Shown one piece after another: positions 54,556 to 63,783 of a stretch of DNA of 64,000 nucleotides. The stretch is from positions 111,410 through 175,409 of the forward strand of contig CAVRJE010000020.1 in NCBI GenBank assembly GCA_963721365.1. Direction: 5' to 3'. Positions within the stretch are counted from its first letter, which is position 1. Each line of letters begins with the position of its first letter. This DNA is from CAIQPS01 sp963721365. GTDB lineage: Bacteria > Actinomycetota > Thermoleophilia > RBG-16-64-13. The notes beneath the pieces are model-generated. The model saw only the letters and a program-made list of their open reading frames with translations, ran no database searches and was not told the DNA's origin. The translations under genes and the position numbers were made by a program.

Positions 54556-55503
54556 ATGAAGAGACTCGTTACCAGATACCGGGTTCTGGCTATCGTTCTT
54601 GCGACCGTCGTTATCGCCGTTGCCTTCGCCGCCGGGGCGTTCGCCGCGCAGTCCAGCGACACCAAGATCATCTACGCTGCTGTGAACTCCCAGGATGGCA
54701 CCATGAGGATTGTGGCTGGCCCCACCGCGAAGCTCAGCAAGAACGAGTACCTGCTGCAATGGAACCAGGTCGGCCCGACAGGACCGGCAGGACCAGCCGG
54801 CACGAACGGACTCGATGGAGCCAATGGCATCAACGGGACCGACGGTACAAACGGGGTTTCCATCGTTTGGCTGGGGGAACTAGGCTCCGCTCCGTCCAGC
54901 CCGGATATCAACAACGCCTACTACGACTCCACTAAGAAGAAGTCGTTCGTCTGGGACGGCGATTCCTGGGAAATACTGGCGCAGGACGGAGCCGATGGCA
55001 CGGGTGGGGCTGCCGCGAGCCTGGACCCGTGGACGTCGGTCGCGGTCACGGCTGGTGACGCGGAGTTCCGGACCGCCTTCAACATTGCCCCGACCGATGG
55101 CTTCGTAGTGGCGTCCGCATTCGCATCGGGCTACGCCGCCGACCTCATGGGGCAGACAGAAGGCAACAGCGTCAGGGACATCGGCGGAGCCGGAGCTTCC
55201 GTGACGTTTCCAGTGAGAGCGGGCCAGACATGGTTTGTGCTCTCCGCGCTGACGTCGCGATCCTACGACCGACCCGGCTGGTCTCGGCTGTTCGGGGTGG
55301 CTGCGGTGTCGGCAGATCGGGCGTCAGATGTCGTCATCGCGGCAGTCGGTGGGGGAACCGACGTCCGGATCGTCTGGGAGACGGGTGAAGCGTCGGCGGC
55401 CCAGGCCGCCAGAGCGTCACGTCCGCCGCTGACTCACGTGAGGTTCTTCTTCAAGAACTCGATGGTCCGCTGCCATGCCAACTGGGCTACAGCCTTGTCG
55501 TAG
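54556..55503 (+). CDS. Secreted protein with short collagen-like Gly-X-Y stretch
   Basis: ATG 54556 starts MKRLVTRYRVLAIVLATVVI and AVAFAAGAFA, a secretory signal. After about 45 residues comes a Gly-X-Y run (GPTGPAGPAGTNGLDGANG, then INGTDGTNGVS), then WLGELGSAPSSPDINNAYYD, a motif seen in bacterial collagen-like surface proteins, and a beta-rich C-terminal domain. The last ~25 codons run antisense through the neighbouring hydrolase gene, so an indel near 55430 has probably removed the true stop. Likely an extracellular structural or adhesive protein. Confidence 0.7.
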   Translation: MKRLVTRYRVLAIVLATVVIAVAFAAGAFAAQSSDTKIIYAAVNSQDGTMRIVAGPTAKLSKNEYLLQWNQVGPTGPAGPAGTNGLDGANGINGTDGTNGVSIVWLGELGSAPSSPDINNAYYDSTKKKSFVWDGDSWEILAQDGADGTGGAAASLDPWTSVAVTAGDAEFRTAFNIAPTDGFVVASAFASGYAADLMGQTEGNSVRDIGGAGASVTFPVRAGQTWFVLSALTSRSYDRPGWSRLFGVAAVSADRASDVVIAAVGGGTDVRIVWETGEASAAQAARASRPPLTHVRFFFKNSMVRCHANWATALS

Positions 55504-56319
55504 CGGGGCGTGGTGTCGTTGTTGGAGCCGTGCTGCGTGCCGGGATAGGTGAACATCTGGTACTTCACGTGGTTCGCCTTGAGCGCTGCCTCGTACGCCG
55601 CAGCGCCGGCGTTGATCCGCTCGTCGTGCTCCGCATAATGGATCAGGAGCGGCGCCTTGATGTGGGGGACGTCCTCAGCCTTGGGCTGGGCGCCGTAAAA
55701 CGGGACCGCCGCCGAGAGATCGGGCAGCCGGGTGGCGAGCATGTTGGCGATTCCGCCGCCGAAGCAGAAACCGACCACGCCGATCTTCCCGGTGCAGTCG
55801 GGCGGCTCTCGAGGTAGCTCGCCGCGGCGACGAAGTCCTCGCGGACTTTCGCCGGGTCGAGCTTCCCGAACAGCTCGCGCGCCTTGTCCTCGTCGCCAGG
55901 GTAGCCGCCGAGCGGACTCAGCGCGTCGGGGGCGAAGGCCAGGAAGCGCTCCAGCGCGATGCGGCGGGCGATGTCTTCGATGTGCCGATTCAGGCCCCGG
56001 TTCTCGTGGACGACGAGGATGCCGGGCAGCTTCCCGGTGGGGCCCGCCGGACGGACCAGATAGCCCCGCAGCTTCCCCTGACCCTGCGGCGAGGAGACTC
56101 GACGGTGCTGGTCTGGAGGCGCTTGTCGTCCTTCGGGATTGCTGGGCCGCGGCGAACTGCGGCGTCAGCTGATCGAGGAGCATCGTGGCGGTCATCCCCC
56201 CGACCGCGTACCTGGCCGCCCGTTCCAGGAAGCCGCGGCGATCGATGTCGCCGTGCACGTTACTTGTCGAAGAGGTTCAGCAGTCCCTGATCGAAATCGG
56301 CTGAGGTCTTCCTGTCCAC
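55434..56319 (-). CDS. Tat-exported dienelactone hydrolase family protein (three frameshifts)
   Basis: GTG 56319 (SD GGGAGGC) gives VDRKTSADFDQGLLNLFDK; a one-base insertion near 56262 precedes VHGDIDRRGFLERAARYAVG, a twin-arginine-like signal. Shifts near 56110 and 55810 bring in LRGYLVRPAGPTGKLPGILV with VVHENRGLNRHIEDIARRIA and then GKIGVVGFCFGGGIANMLAT, where Cys is the nucleophile of the dienelactone-hydrolase elbow (G-F-C-F-G-G). HYAEHDERINAGAAAYEAAL gives the Asp and YPGTQHGSNNDTTPRYD the His. About 295 residues, exported. It cleaves lactone-type or related esters. Confidence 0.8.
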
Positions 56320-56829
56320 GTGGTGCCTCCCGGGCTGGGCGGCAACATACAGAGCGGGGCCACTCTCCCGCAGGCGGGAATCGGCTGCCAGTGTCGGCGG
56401 CGTCACCCGAGGAATGGGACGGGTGGAGGCGGCGGGCATCGCCCTGAGCTGAAGGGTTGCTCTGGACGGCCTCCCGGGCGGAGGTGCTCCCCGTGGACGC
56501 TGCTGGCCGTCGAGCCCCGGCGGGCGCCGGTTCCGGTGCCGGGTGGCTCTGGAGAGGGCGTCGAAGGGGAATCGGCGTGGCGGAGAGATCGACCTCGGAA
56601 TCCTGCGGACCAGGTGATTCTCACCGCCTTCGAACTGCTGCGCGAATGAGGCTCCGCTCGCACTCGCGGAAGTCGTCTCCGAGGTCGCGTGTGACCTGCG
56701 TTACCGGTTAAGCGTTGCCCGACGTTCGTCGAACCGTCCGGTCTAACGGACGGCGCCGATGGGGAATAATGGACCCGATGTCGAGTTCTCGCACTTGCGA
56801 AAGCCGCTGTCAGTACGGGGGTACTCGAA
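56320..56829. other. 510-bp gap, no convincing gene
   Basis: GC-rich; a plus-strand frame ends with RNPADQVILTAFELLRE at 56649, possibly the end of a lost gene. A small direct-repeat-poor region separates the hydrolase from the lipoprotein gene that carries the IS insertion. The character of the DNA changes here (see findings). Confidence 0.3.
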
Positions 56830-56867
56830 ATGAATCCACTGATGAGGCTGTCGTGACCTGCCCGGAT

Positions 56868-57738
56868 TCATCGGACCACCGGTTGCGTGAAGGCTGCCCC
56901 TCCGAGGGTTGATGTTCGCTGCTCCTGCTCTCGACTGAACTCGCTCGGCGTTCTGTACCCCAGGCTCGAGTGCGGCCGGACGAGGTTGTAGTGGCCCCGC
57001 CAGGTCTCGATGACGGCGACTGCCTCGGCTCGACTCCGAAACCACTCGAGGGTGAGGCACTCGTCCCGGAACTTCCCGTTGAAGCTCTCGTCGGCGCCGT
57101 TCTGCCAGGGCTTCCCTGGATCGATGTGCGCCGTCTCGATGTTCTCCTGGGCGAGCCACTTCAGCACCGCCCGACAGACGAACTCGGGCCCGTTGTCGCT
57201 CCGGAGGTACCTCGGCGCCACGCTCGCTCACGAGCCGGCTGAGCACCTCGAGGACACGGCCGGAACGGATACTCCCCGCCACGTCGATGGCGAGGCACTC
57301 CCGACTCCACTCGTCGATGATGGTCAGGCACTTGAGCTGCTGTCCGTTGGCGCAGGCGTCGAAGACGAAGTCGTATGCCCAGACCTGATTCAGCCCGGTG
57401 GCGGGCAAGGGGCGCGGCCGGCTGGCAGCCACGCGCCGCCGAGGCCGTCTCCGGGGCACCTGCAGCCCAGCGTGGCGCCAGAGCCGGTACGCTCGCTCCG
57501 GGCTCATCTTCCAGCCTTGTCGCTCGAGGAAGATCCGCACGCGTCGGTAGCCGTACCTCGGGAACTGCGCCGAGAGCTCCCGCATCCGGGCGCGGATCGG
57601 CTCGTCCCGGTGCTCCTTCCTCGAGATGTAACCCAGGGTCGAGCGCGCCACGCGCAACAGCTTGCACGACCGCCGACAGGAGAGCCCTCGACCACGGGCG
57701 TACTCTACCCATCGGCGTCGCATGGACGCGCTCACCAT
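56868..57738 (-). CDS. IS3-family transposase OrfB (one frameshift)
   Basis: The frame from ATG 57738 contains SCKLLRVARSTLGYISRKEH, the HTH_21 region RYGYRRVRIFLERQGWKMSP, then the DDE integrase core: first Asp in QVWAYDFVFDACANG, second Asp in LRSDNGPEFV, and the Glu in KPWQNGADESFNGKFRDECL. A shift near 57215 separates the first and second acidic residues. About 290 residues. Expression needs -1 slippage on AAAAAAATG from orfA. Confidence 0.87.
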
Positions 57739-57997
57739 TTTTTTGCGGCGATCTCCTTGAGCACCTCGACCTCGAGGTCGCGCTCGGCGAGCAGCTTCTT
57801 CAGCCGGTTGTTCTCGGTCTCGAGCTGCTTCAGCCGCTTCGAGTCCTCGGCGCCCATCGTCCCGAACCGCCGCCGCCAGACGTACAGCGTCTGCTCGCTC
57901 AAGCCGTGCGCTTCTTCGCCACCTCGGCCACCGGGGTCTTGTCCGCCTCCCGGAGGATCTGCACCATCTGCTCGTCGGTGAACCTGCTCTTGCGCAT
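57732..57997 (-). CDS. IS3-family transposase OrfA (one frameshift)
   Basis: ATG 57997 gives MRKSRFTDEQMVQILREADK then TPVAEVAKK; two extra bases near 57910 must be skipped to reach HGLSEQTLYVWRRRFG, the helix-turn-helix of the IS3/IS911 group, and a leucine-zipper-like helix (KQLETENNRLKKLLAERDLE). It ends AAKKW at 57732. About 88 residues. It binds the IS ends and partners with the fusion product OrfAB. Confidence 0.85.
57738..57744 (-). promoter_or_regulatory. Programmed -1 frameshift heptamer (A7)
   Basis: On the minus strand GCC GCA AAA AAA TGG TGA ends orfA; slipping back one base on the A7 run gives AAA ATG GTG and continues into orfB. This is the usual IS3 arrangement for making OrfAB. 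Confidence 0.75.
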
Positions 57998-58341
57998 CGC
58001 CTCTCCGTCGGCTGCCGGAGGGGCATGCTCTCACGCTTCATCTGGTCCGAAATTTCCCGGGCAGGTCAGTCGGCTGCGGCGCTTTCTCTGGGAAGCTTGG
58101 CATGCGGCGGCGACACGGTGAACCCCACCTTCGCAAAGAGTTGGGTCGGGCAGGGTACGATGACATTTATGGGAGCGGGCCCGAGCGTCTACCCGGCCGA
58201 GCTGACCATCATGGTTTCCGGCGACACTGCAACGGTGACAAACATCTGCCCCGGCGCCGCTCCGCTTCCAGCCACCGGCGACGGGAACACCGTGAAGTGG
58301 ACGGGCAGCGAAGCGTGCGAGCCGATGGGTGGCGGCGTCTG

Positions 58342-58580
58342 TGACCCGCCCGGATTCATCGGACCACGGGTTGCGTGAAGGCTGCCCCTCCGAGGGTTGA
58401 TGTTCGCTGCTCCTGCTCTCGACTGAACTCGGCTGGCGTTCTGTACTCCAGGCTCGAATGCGGTCGGACGAGGTTGTAGTGGCCGCGCCAGGTCTCGATG
58501 ACAGCCACCGCCTCGGCTCGACTCCGAAACCACTCGAGGGTGAGGCACTCGTCGCGGAACTTCCCGTTGAAGCGCTCGTT
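58342..58580 (-). mobile_element. Truncated second copy of the same IS (orfB end only)
   Basis: Starting TGACCCGCCCGGATTCATCG at 58342, the sequence follows 56854-57090 at about 95% identity by eye and diverges after CCCGTTGAAGC near 58575. It holds the IS end and the C-terminal ~70 codons of orfB (LTLEWFRSRAEAVAVIETWR). Confidence 0.85.
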
Positions 58581-58624
58581 CCGCCGTCGTACCGTCTCGG
58601 GACTTTCTTTGGACTGCCTGATCC

Positions 58625-59530
58625 TTAGTCGGGGCTCCAGGCCATCGAGTCGCCCGTCTTGGCCGTGACCCGTCGGATGCTCCCCGAACTCAGGTCGTAG
58701 AGAAACAAGCCCTCGCGAAAGCGCAGGAAGAGAAGACTTCCCCCATCCGCCAACCATGCTGGCTCGGAGTCGGCATGGGCAGTGGTGATGCTGCGTGGAT
58801 TCCCCCCGTCCGCGTCCGAAACCCAGATCTCCTCTGCGCCGACTGCCGATCCGCGCCGCACGTATGCCAGCCGCGTTCCGTCGAGGGAGAGGGCTGGCTG
58901 ATCGACAATGACATCCTGGCCCCCAGAGACGGCGGTCACCATCTGGAGCGTGGTCGTGTCGAGGGTGACGAGGTCACCCGTCGAACTGACGCTCGGAACG
59001 CTCAAAATCACCTTATCCGGCGCCGCCCAGGCCACTCGACCGGGATTGCTGGGCGCCAACAACGGCTGTCCATCCACTGCCTCAAACGCACCAGCGGCGC
59101 CGTTGACGTAGTACGCGAGGCGACCGAGGCGAGACCAGGAAGCGTAGTTGTGGTGCGCGGTCGGGTCGGGCACCAGGGCACTTTCCGCCCGGGTGGCGAA
59201 GGAGTAGTCGCGAAGCTCCCAGAGCTGGTTCTCGTTAAGGACTGAGTAGGTCAGGGTGGAACCATCGGTGCGAAATGCGAGGTCACGAGACATTCCACTC
59301 ACGGATGCAGGGGCGTCTCTGACGAGGGTCACCGTCCGCGAATTGGCCTCCAAGAGGAACGTGTAGCTGCGCTGCGCACCCTGGTCCCAGCGTGTGTAAG
59401 CGACCCTGCCGGACAAACCGTCCCACGTCACTGCGGCCCCTTCCTCCGCCACCAATTCTTCTGGTCCACCTTGGCTGCAGCCGGCCGCTCCGAGCAGCAG
59501 CGCCGCCAAGAATGGGACCGACCTAGTCAT
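58625..59530 (-). CDS. Lipoprotein with TolB-like WD/PD40 beta-propeller
   Basis: ATG 59530 starts MTRSVPFLAALLLGAAGCSQ, a lipoprotein signal (lipobox G-A-A-G-C). The 301-residue product has repeats like QPALSLDGTRLAYVRRGSA, EEIWVSDADGGNPRSITTA and SEPAWLADGGSLLFLRFREG, the TolB/PD40 propeller blades. Probably an outer-surface or periplasmic scaffold. The upstream gene ends close by in another frame; the two are probably one transcript. Confidence 0.75.
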   Translation of the reverse strand: MTRSVPFLAALLLGAAGCSQGGPEELVAEEGAAVTWDGLSGRVAYTRWDQGAQRSYTFLLEANSRTVTLVRDAPASVSGMSRDLAFRTDGSTLTYSVLNENQLWELRDYSFATRAESALVPDPTAHHNYASWSRLGRLAYYVNGAAGAFEAVDGQPLLAPSNPGRVAWAAPDKVILSVPSVSSTGDLVTLDTTTLQMVTAVSGGQDVIVDQPALSLDGTRLAYVRRGSAVGAEEIWVSDADGGNPRSITTAHADSEPAWLADGGSLLFLRFREGLFLYDLSSGSIRRVTAKTGDSMAWSPD

Positions 59531-60833
59531 CGAGCAGACGTCCTTCCCGCTCAGGCGCCACAGATCTTCCTGACTGACGACGTCCTTGTGCAGGAGTCTC
59601 ATCGCCTTCTTGATCTTGCCGATCAAGACGGGGTCGGAGATGGGAGTGCTGTTCTCGGCAGTTGGCTTGGGAGGCGGTTTCAGCACTGAAAAACCGCCTC
59701 GAGCGGCCATTCCCGACTCGGTTGTGCCATCCACAATGAAGTTCTTCCCGTAGACCTCTGGATTGGCAAACGGAACCGTCAGAGTGATGTCGAGACTCTT
59801 CCCCGGTGCGATTTGAGTCTGAGAAAAAATCGATCCGACGTCGATCTCGGTCATCACGGGCTGGCTCGACCGAGCGGCACTGGCCGGTCCGAGTTCGTAG
59901 GCCACGACGCTCACAAGCTCGACCGGCTCGGACTCGTAGTGCCAAACGCGAAAGCCCTGCCGCACCATACCGCCTCTCCTTCAACTCGGGGAATCTGGGT
60001 CGGGGCTCGAAGTACAGAGTCACAAGGCCGCGCTTCCTGGACTCAAAGGCGAGGTTCCGCAACTCCAGCGACGCCCGCCCCTTGATGCTGCGGCCCTCAC
60101 GATCAACGGCCTCTACTGAGAGAAGGTAGCTCGTGAACGCAGTGTCTTGTCTCCGTGCGTGAAAGGAGTGCTCGACGATTGGCACGTCCGTGGAGGTCTC
60201 CGCCCCATCTCCGAACGACCAGCGGTAGGTCTGGGCGACAAAGGGCTTCGTATCGCCGCCCGGCGCGACCCTTGCAAAGACCTCGAACGTGTCGATCGTG
60301 TTAGGTGGGCTCCTGATGAACACGGCAAGGCCGTCCGCGGCTCGCACCGTCTCACCACATATGCCGGCACCTCGGCGATGGTCGCAGCGTTGTTCTTTCC
60401 AAAGACGACGACGGTCTTCTTGAAGGGCTGTCCTCGAGTGTCCAAGTATGAGAGCAGTGGAGCCGACGAACCGCTCTCCGTATCCACAGTGTAGTGAAGG
60501 TACTCGTCGGTTTGATTCGAAGTGTGTGCCCGTACAGAAACGAAGTTCTCTTCACCCTCGCAGACCTCGGGCTTCTCGACGACCACTTCGTCAATAATCG
60601 GTCTGTTTTCAACTTTGGGGATCGCGCAGATTGCGAATGCTTGGAGGAGGCGCTCGTGGAGCCGGAACTACGGCAGCCTGCGATTCGGACGGGGGTGCTC
60701 CGACGAAAGGCATCTCGTTTCGAGTGCCCCCATCTCTTCTCCAGAGGAAGAGCAAGAGGAAGAGAAGGAGGGAAACAGAAACGAAGACCCAGCGGAGCCG
60801 GTTTCGCCTAGACGTCCTAGTACCAGCACCCAT
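59531..60833 (-). CDS. Membrane-anchored protein with PKD-like domain (several frameshifts)
   Basis: ATG 60833 gives MGAGTRTSRRNRLRWVFVSV and SLLLFLLLFLW, a single anchor. Across shifts near 60610, 60360 and 59970 the chain continues with VVVEKPEVCEGEENFVSVRA, TYRWSFGDGAETSTDVPIVE (the FGDG of PKD domains) and LVTLYFEPRPRFPELKERR, then WHYESEPVELVSVVAYELGP and IAPGKSLDITLTVPF. About 430 residues. The layout is familiar from myxobacterial genomes, but function is unknown. Its end overlaps the start of the TolB-like gene region in another frame. Confidence 0.65.
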
Positions 60834-62017
60834 ACTGCGCCCCTCCGGAGGCCCAAGTCACGTTGAGCTCCTGGCCCGTAGGACCACACTGTTTGGTGGC
60901 CATGACCGGAGATACCCGCCAAACGGTCGTCACTAATTGTGAAGGCAGTGGCTGAAGGGTTGTCGCGAAAGTTCGACCACCAAAGCTCAGGTTCCGAGCG
61001 GTCGCAGATGTTCAAGGCCATACAGTTGACAACCTGATTCCCTGCGTTGTCGCAGACGGTAGAGAATGGGCAGAGAAAGGCGAGGGCAAGTCCTTCCCAA
61101 AACCCGATGGAGTTGGCGCACTCCTGGGCAACACTGTTGTGGACGATGTTCGCCGCATTGACTGAAATCGAGTGTGTGTACGTTTTTGGCTGTACCACCT
61201 GGCCAGTCCCACGCACGTGCGCGAACGACAAGTACGTAGAACAAACACCTCCATTGGAGGAGTAGCTATTCCATTGATTTGTTTGTTCAATATTGCGATA
61301 TTGATATAGTGAGTAGGCAGAGTCCTGCCCGTTTCGTTGCATCTCAAGATAGGCCAATGCACCGAGCCAATCGTCTCCGCCGCTTGGTATCGCTCGAAAT
61401 ACGGCTGTCGCGGCCCCGCTCCCCATGGCGATCGCCGTTTGCGCGGACGATTGAGCTGGATCATAGAAGTACGATACGCGCTCCGGATATCCTTTATACA
61501 TATTTGAGTAAGCCGCCCCGAGATTGATGAACTCTGTTCCTGGAAACCCTTGTTGAATGACATGGTGCGGACAACAGGAACGGCACACGTGTAGTAGGGC
61601 GGGTCAGGCGGACGGAACAATTCCGAGTGAATCGCGCCTGATCCGGTCGAGAGCATGGAGTGAGTGTAGTACTCTCCGATTGCGCCCATGAGAGCCTTTA
61701 CGGGCCCGCTCCTGCTGCGTAGTACCACGAGGCCCCCTGAGGGTACGTTCCAGGGTCCGTTCACCAATCCGCATCCCTCATGGCTGATATCGGCAGAGAA
61801 TGGCGGTGGACACGTAGAGTCCGCGCTACAAACTTGATAGGTTTTGTGACACCGCCGAGCACCTGGGTGTGCCCGCACCAGGAAGTACAGGATTGGCCGG
61901 TGTTCGGACACGGGTCGCTTCCATCGCATGGCGGAGGATTCCCGTCGGGGCACATGGCCTTGACGGTGACTGGGGCCAGCAGCAAAGGCAGCTTGCCAGC
62001 AAGACTGGTCTTTTCAT
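60817..62017 (-). CDS. Secreted Cys-rich protein, possibly permuted NlpC/P60 (YiiX-like) fold, frameshifted
   Basis: ATG 62017 gives MKRPVLLAS and, after a shift, LLLLAPVTVKAMCPDGNPPP, a signal peptide. A Cys-rich part (CDGSDPCPNTGQSCTSWCG) leads to NVPSGGLVVLRSRSGPVKAL and YYTHSMLSTGSG, which resembles the His-containing start of permuted NlpC/P60 (YiiX) domains; this is a tentative match. The later frame has YERVSYFYDPAQ-like sequence and VCSTYLSFAHVRGTG, and the C-terminus reads QCGPTGQELNVTWASGGAQY to a stop at 60817. About 395 residues over at least four indels. Confidence 0.55.
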
Positions 62018-62336
62018 GGGACCCCCTAGCCCGTCAGAGGACGGGATGGTGCAAGCTTGCCGATGGCGTCGGATGGCGTGCAAGTCCGCACAACGGGACT
62101 CTGCAATGCTTGAGAGTGCTCCGGGTCGCACTCACAGTCGGATGTAGGCGTCTGTCGCCGGACGAAAGACGAAGAGGCTTAGTAGGCGCCTACAACCAGT
62201 ACGGTTCTCTCGGGAACGAAGTCGCCGAGGTGCTGGGATGCACGTGAGGGAGTCCACGGAGCCGGACCCTTTCTAGATGGGTCCAGTCACGCGGACGGGC
62301 GGCAGATTCGCCGCTCTCGGCGCTGACCGCGTTCGC

Positions 62337-62946
62337 TCAGGCCGCCCGGGCCTTTCGGCCAGGCCGTCCCTTCCAGCCTGCGCGCTTGAGCGTGTTGTAC
62401 ATCGTCGGGAGCGAGATCTTCAGCTCCTTGGCCAGGGCGAGGGCGCTCTTGCCGTCGTCCACCTGCTTCTTGAGCTTCGCCGCCTGCGCGTCGGTGAACT
62501 TGAACGCCCGGCCGCGCTTCTTCGGCCCGCCGGGAGCGCGTCCGTTGGTCGCGCGAGCGGGTGCGTCCGGCGGGCCGGCCGCCCGCCGCTCCACCCGGCG
62601 CGCTTGAGCGTGTTGTACATCGTCGGAAGCGAAATCTTGAGCTCCTCCGCCAGCGCGGTGGCCTTCTCGCCGGACTCGACCCGCCGCCGGAAGCCTGCGG
62701 CCTGGTCGTCGCTGAACTTGAAGGCGCGGCCGCGCTTCTTCGGACGACCCGGGGCGGCAACGCCCGTCGGCTCGGAACGTGCGGCCGGCAGGCAGGCCAT
62801 TCCGACGAACACTCGAACCTTGCTGCGCGATGGCTTTGAAGCTCCCGCCGCAGGATGACCTGCTCGGCGACGAGCCCCTCAAGGGCATGACGAAGCTGAG
62901 ACATGGCGGCGCTGATGGACGTCATGGGATGGGGGGTTCTGGGCAT
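62337..62946 (-). CDS. DNA-binding protein with two tandem AT-hook-like plus HTH repeats (frameshifted)
   Basis: The N-terminus has a coiled helix (MSQLRHALEGLVAEQVILRR). Two near-identical units follow: RPKKRGRAFKFSDDQAAGFR with ALAEELKISLPTMYNTLKRA, and GPKKRGRAFKFTDAQAAKLK with ALAKELKISLPTMYNTLKRA. Each has a basic AT-hook-like KKRGR patch and a resolvase-type helix-turn-helix. The C-terminus (GRPGRKARAA) is basic. The two DNA repeats lie at about 62385-62540 and 62595-62755. It would bridge or coat DNA. Indels fall between units. Confidence 0.6.
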
Positions 62947-63240
62947 GAATTCAAACTATCGCAAGAACCCGTCCGCGAGTAGAGACTAACCCCACCGACT
63001 GGGCGTCCGCAGTTTCACAGCCCTGTATCACCTGGCACTCCGAGTACAGCGTCGACGCAGAGATTGCCTGTTGGGTGGCTCGCAATTGCTCAAGGCAGGG
63101 GCTTCTCCTGTCTGTCGCCGCGTGCAGACCAGCTCCTATCTCCATTGCCAGCGGGGTCTGCAGCGGCGCGGCACTATGCAGGCCAGCTCCAGCCGCGCAA
63201 CGTCCTTTGAGGCTCATGTGATGTGCCCGTCGACCGTCGG
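62947..63240. other. 294-bp gap with no firm gene
   Basis: A minus-strand open frame of 88 codons (63217-62951, ends in TRGRVLAIV) contains scattered Cys residues but no SD or recognised motif. Treated as unsupported. Confidence 0.3.
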
Positions 63241-63783
63241 CTATTGCTTCATCAGCGTATAGGTGAAGGGCTCTTGCAGCCCGGCCTCAATGCAACCGCC
63301 TCCCAAGGGATCCAAAGCCGTGAGCGTGACAGTTCCTCCGGCAGCGGCAGGGATGGCGGTATGGCTCCACGTATTCATTCGAGGGTCTACGTCCAGGCTG
63401 CAGGCACCACCCAGGGCGGGGACCGCAGCCAGGAGAGCCGGGGACGGTCTCGGAGTTGGGCGAGCAGACTGACGAGCCAAAGCCTGTCGACGTGAAGATT
63501 CCAGCGTCGGGGTACGCCACGTTGTAGCTCCAAGACTCCGTGCAGGTGGCGTCTGAGAAGCTTAAGGTCGCGATTTGACCGGCGTCGGCGAAGTCCATCC
63601 TCACGCTTCGACCGCCCGTCACGGCGGCTGCAAACGCAGGCGCGGCAAGCCACCGCCACATTGGATTGCGGTCACGGTATAGGATCCCGCGAAGGTTGTC
63701 GGCGGTGCGGGTGGGTTGTTGTGATCGTCTCCGCAGGCCGAGACCAGGACGAGAACTGCCGCTCCGACAAGTTCACGCGTCAT
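63241..63783 (-). CDS. Small lipoprotein, frameshifted
   Basis: ATG 63783 starts MTRELVGAAVLVLVSACGDD, a lipoprotein signal (V-S-A-C). Mature part reads FAGSYTVTAIQCGGG, then in the next frame GGRSVRMDFADAGQIATLSF and ATCTESWSYNVAYPDAGIFT, then CSLDVDPRMNTWSHTAIPAA and GCIEAGLQEPFTYTLMKQ to 63241. About 180 residues, a beta-rich surface lipoprotein with paired cysteines, of the same style as the IS-interrupted one. Two indels near 63640 and 63450. Confidence 0.65.

Larger units (their letters stand above)
56854..58068 (-). mobile_element. Complete IS3-family insertion sequence
   Basis: The 1215-bp element is bounded by imperfect inverted repeats starting TGACCTGCCCGG on both sides (TGACCTGCCCGGATTCATC at 56854, and TGACCTGCCCGGGAAATTTC read from 58068). 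It is flanked by the direct repeat GTCG (56850-56853 and 58069-58072), a 4-bp target duplication. It carries orfA and orfB on the minus strand with an A7 slippery site between them. Confidence 0.9.
56830..58341 (+). pseudogene. Small lipoprotein gene interrupted by an IS3-type element
   Basis: Removing 56854-58068 and one copy of the 4-bp duplication GTCG joins MNPLMRLS (56830-56853) in frame with AAALSLGSLACGGDTVNPTF (from 58073). That makes a classic lipoprotein signal with lipobox S-L-A-C. The mature part, about 90 residues to 58341, has VSGDTATVTNICPGAAPLPA and EACEPMGGGVCD, like small cysteine-pair lipoproteins of myxobacteria. Its 3' end runs into a second, truncated IS copy, so both ends are disrupted. 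Confidence 0.75.
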
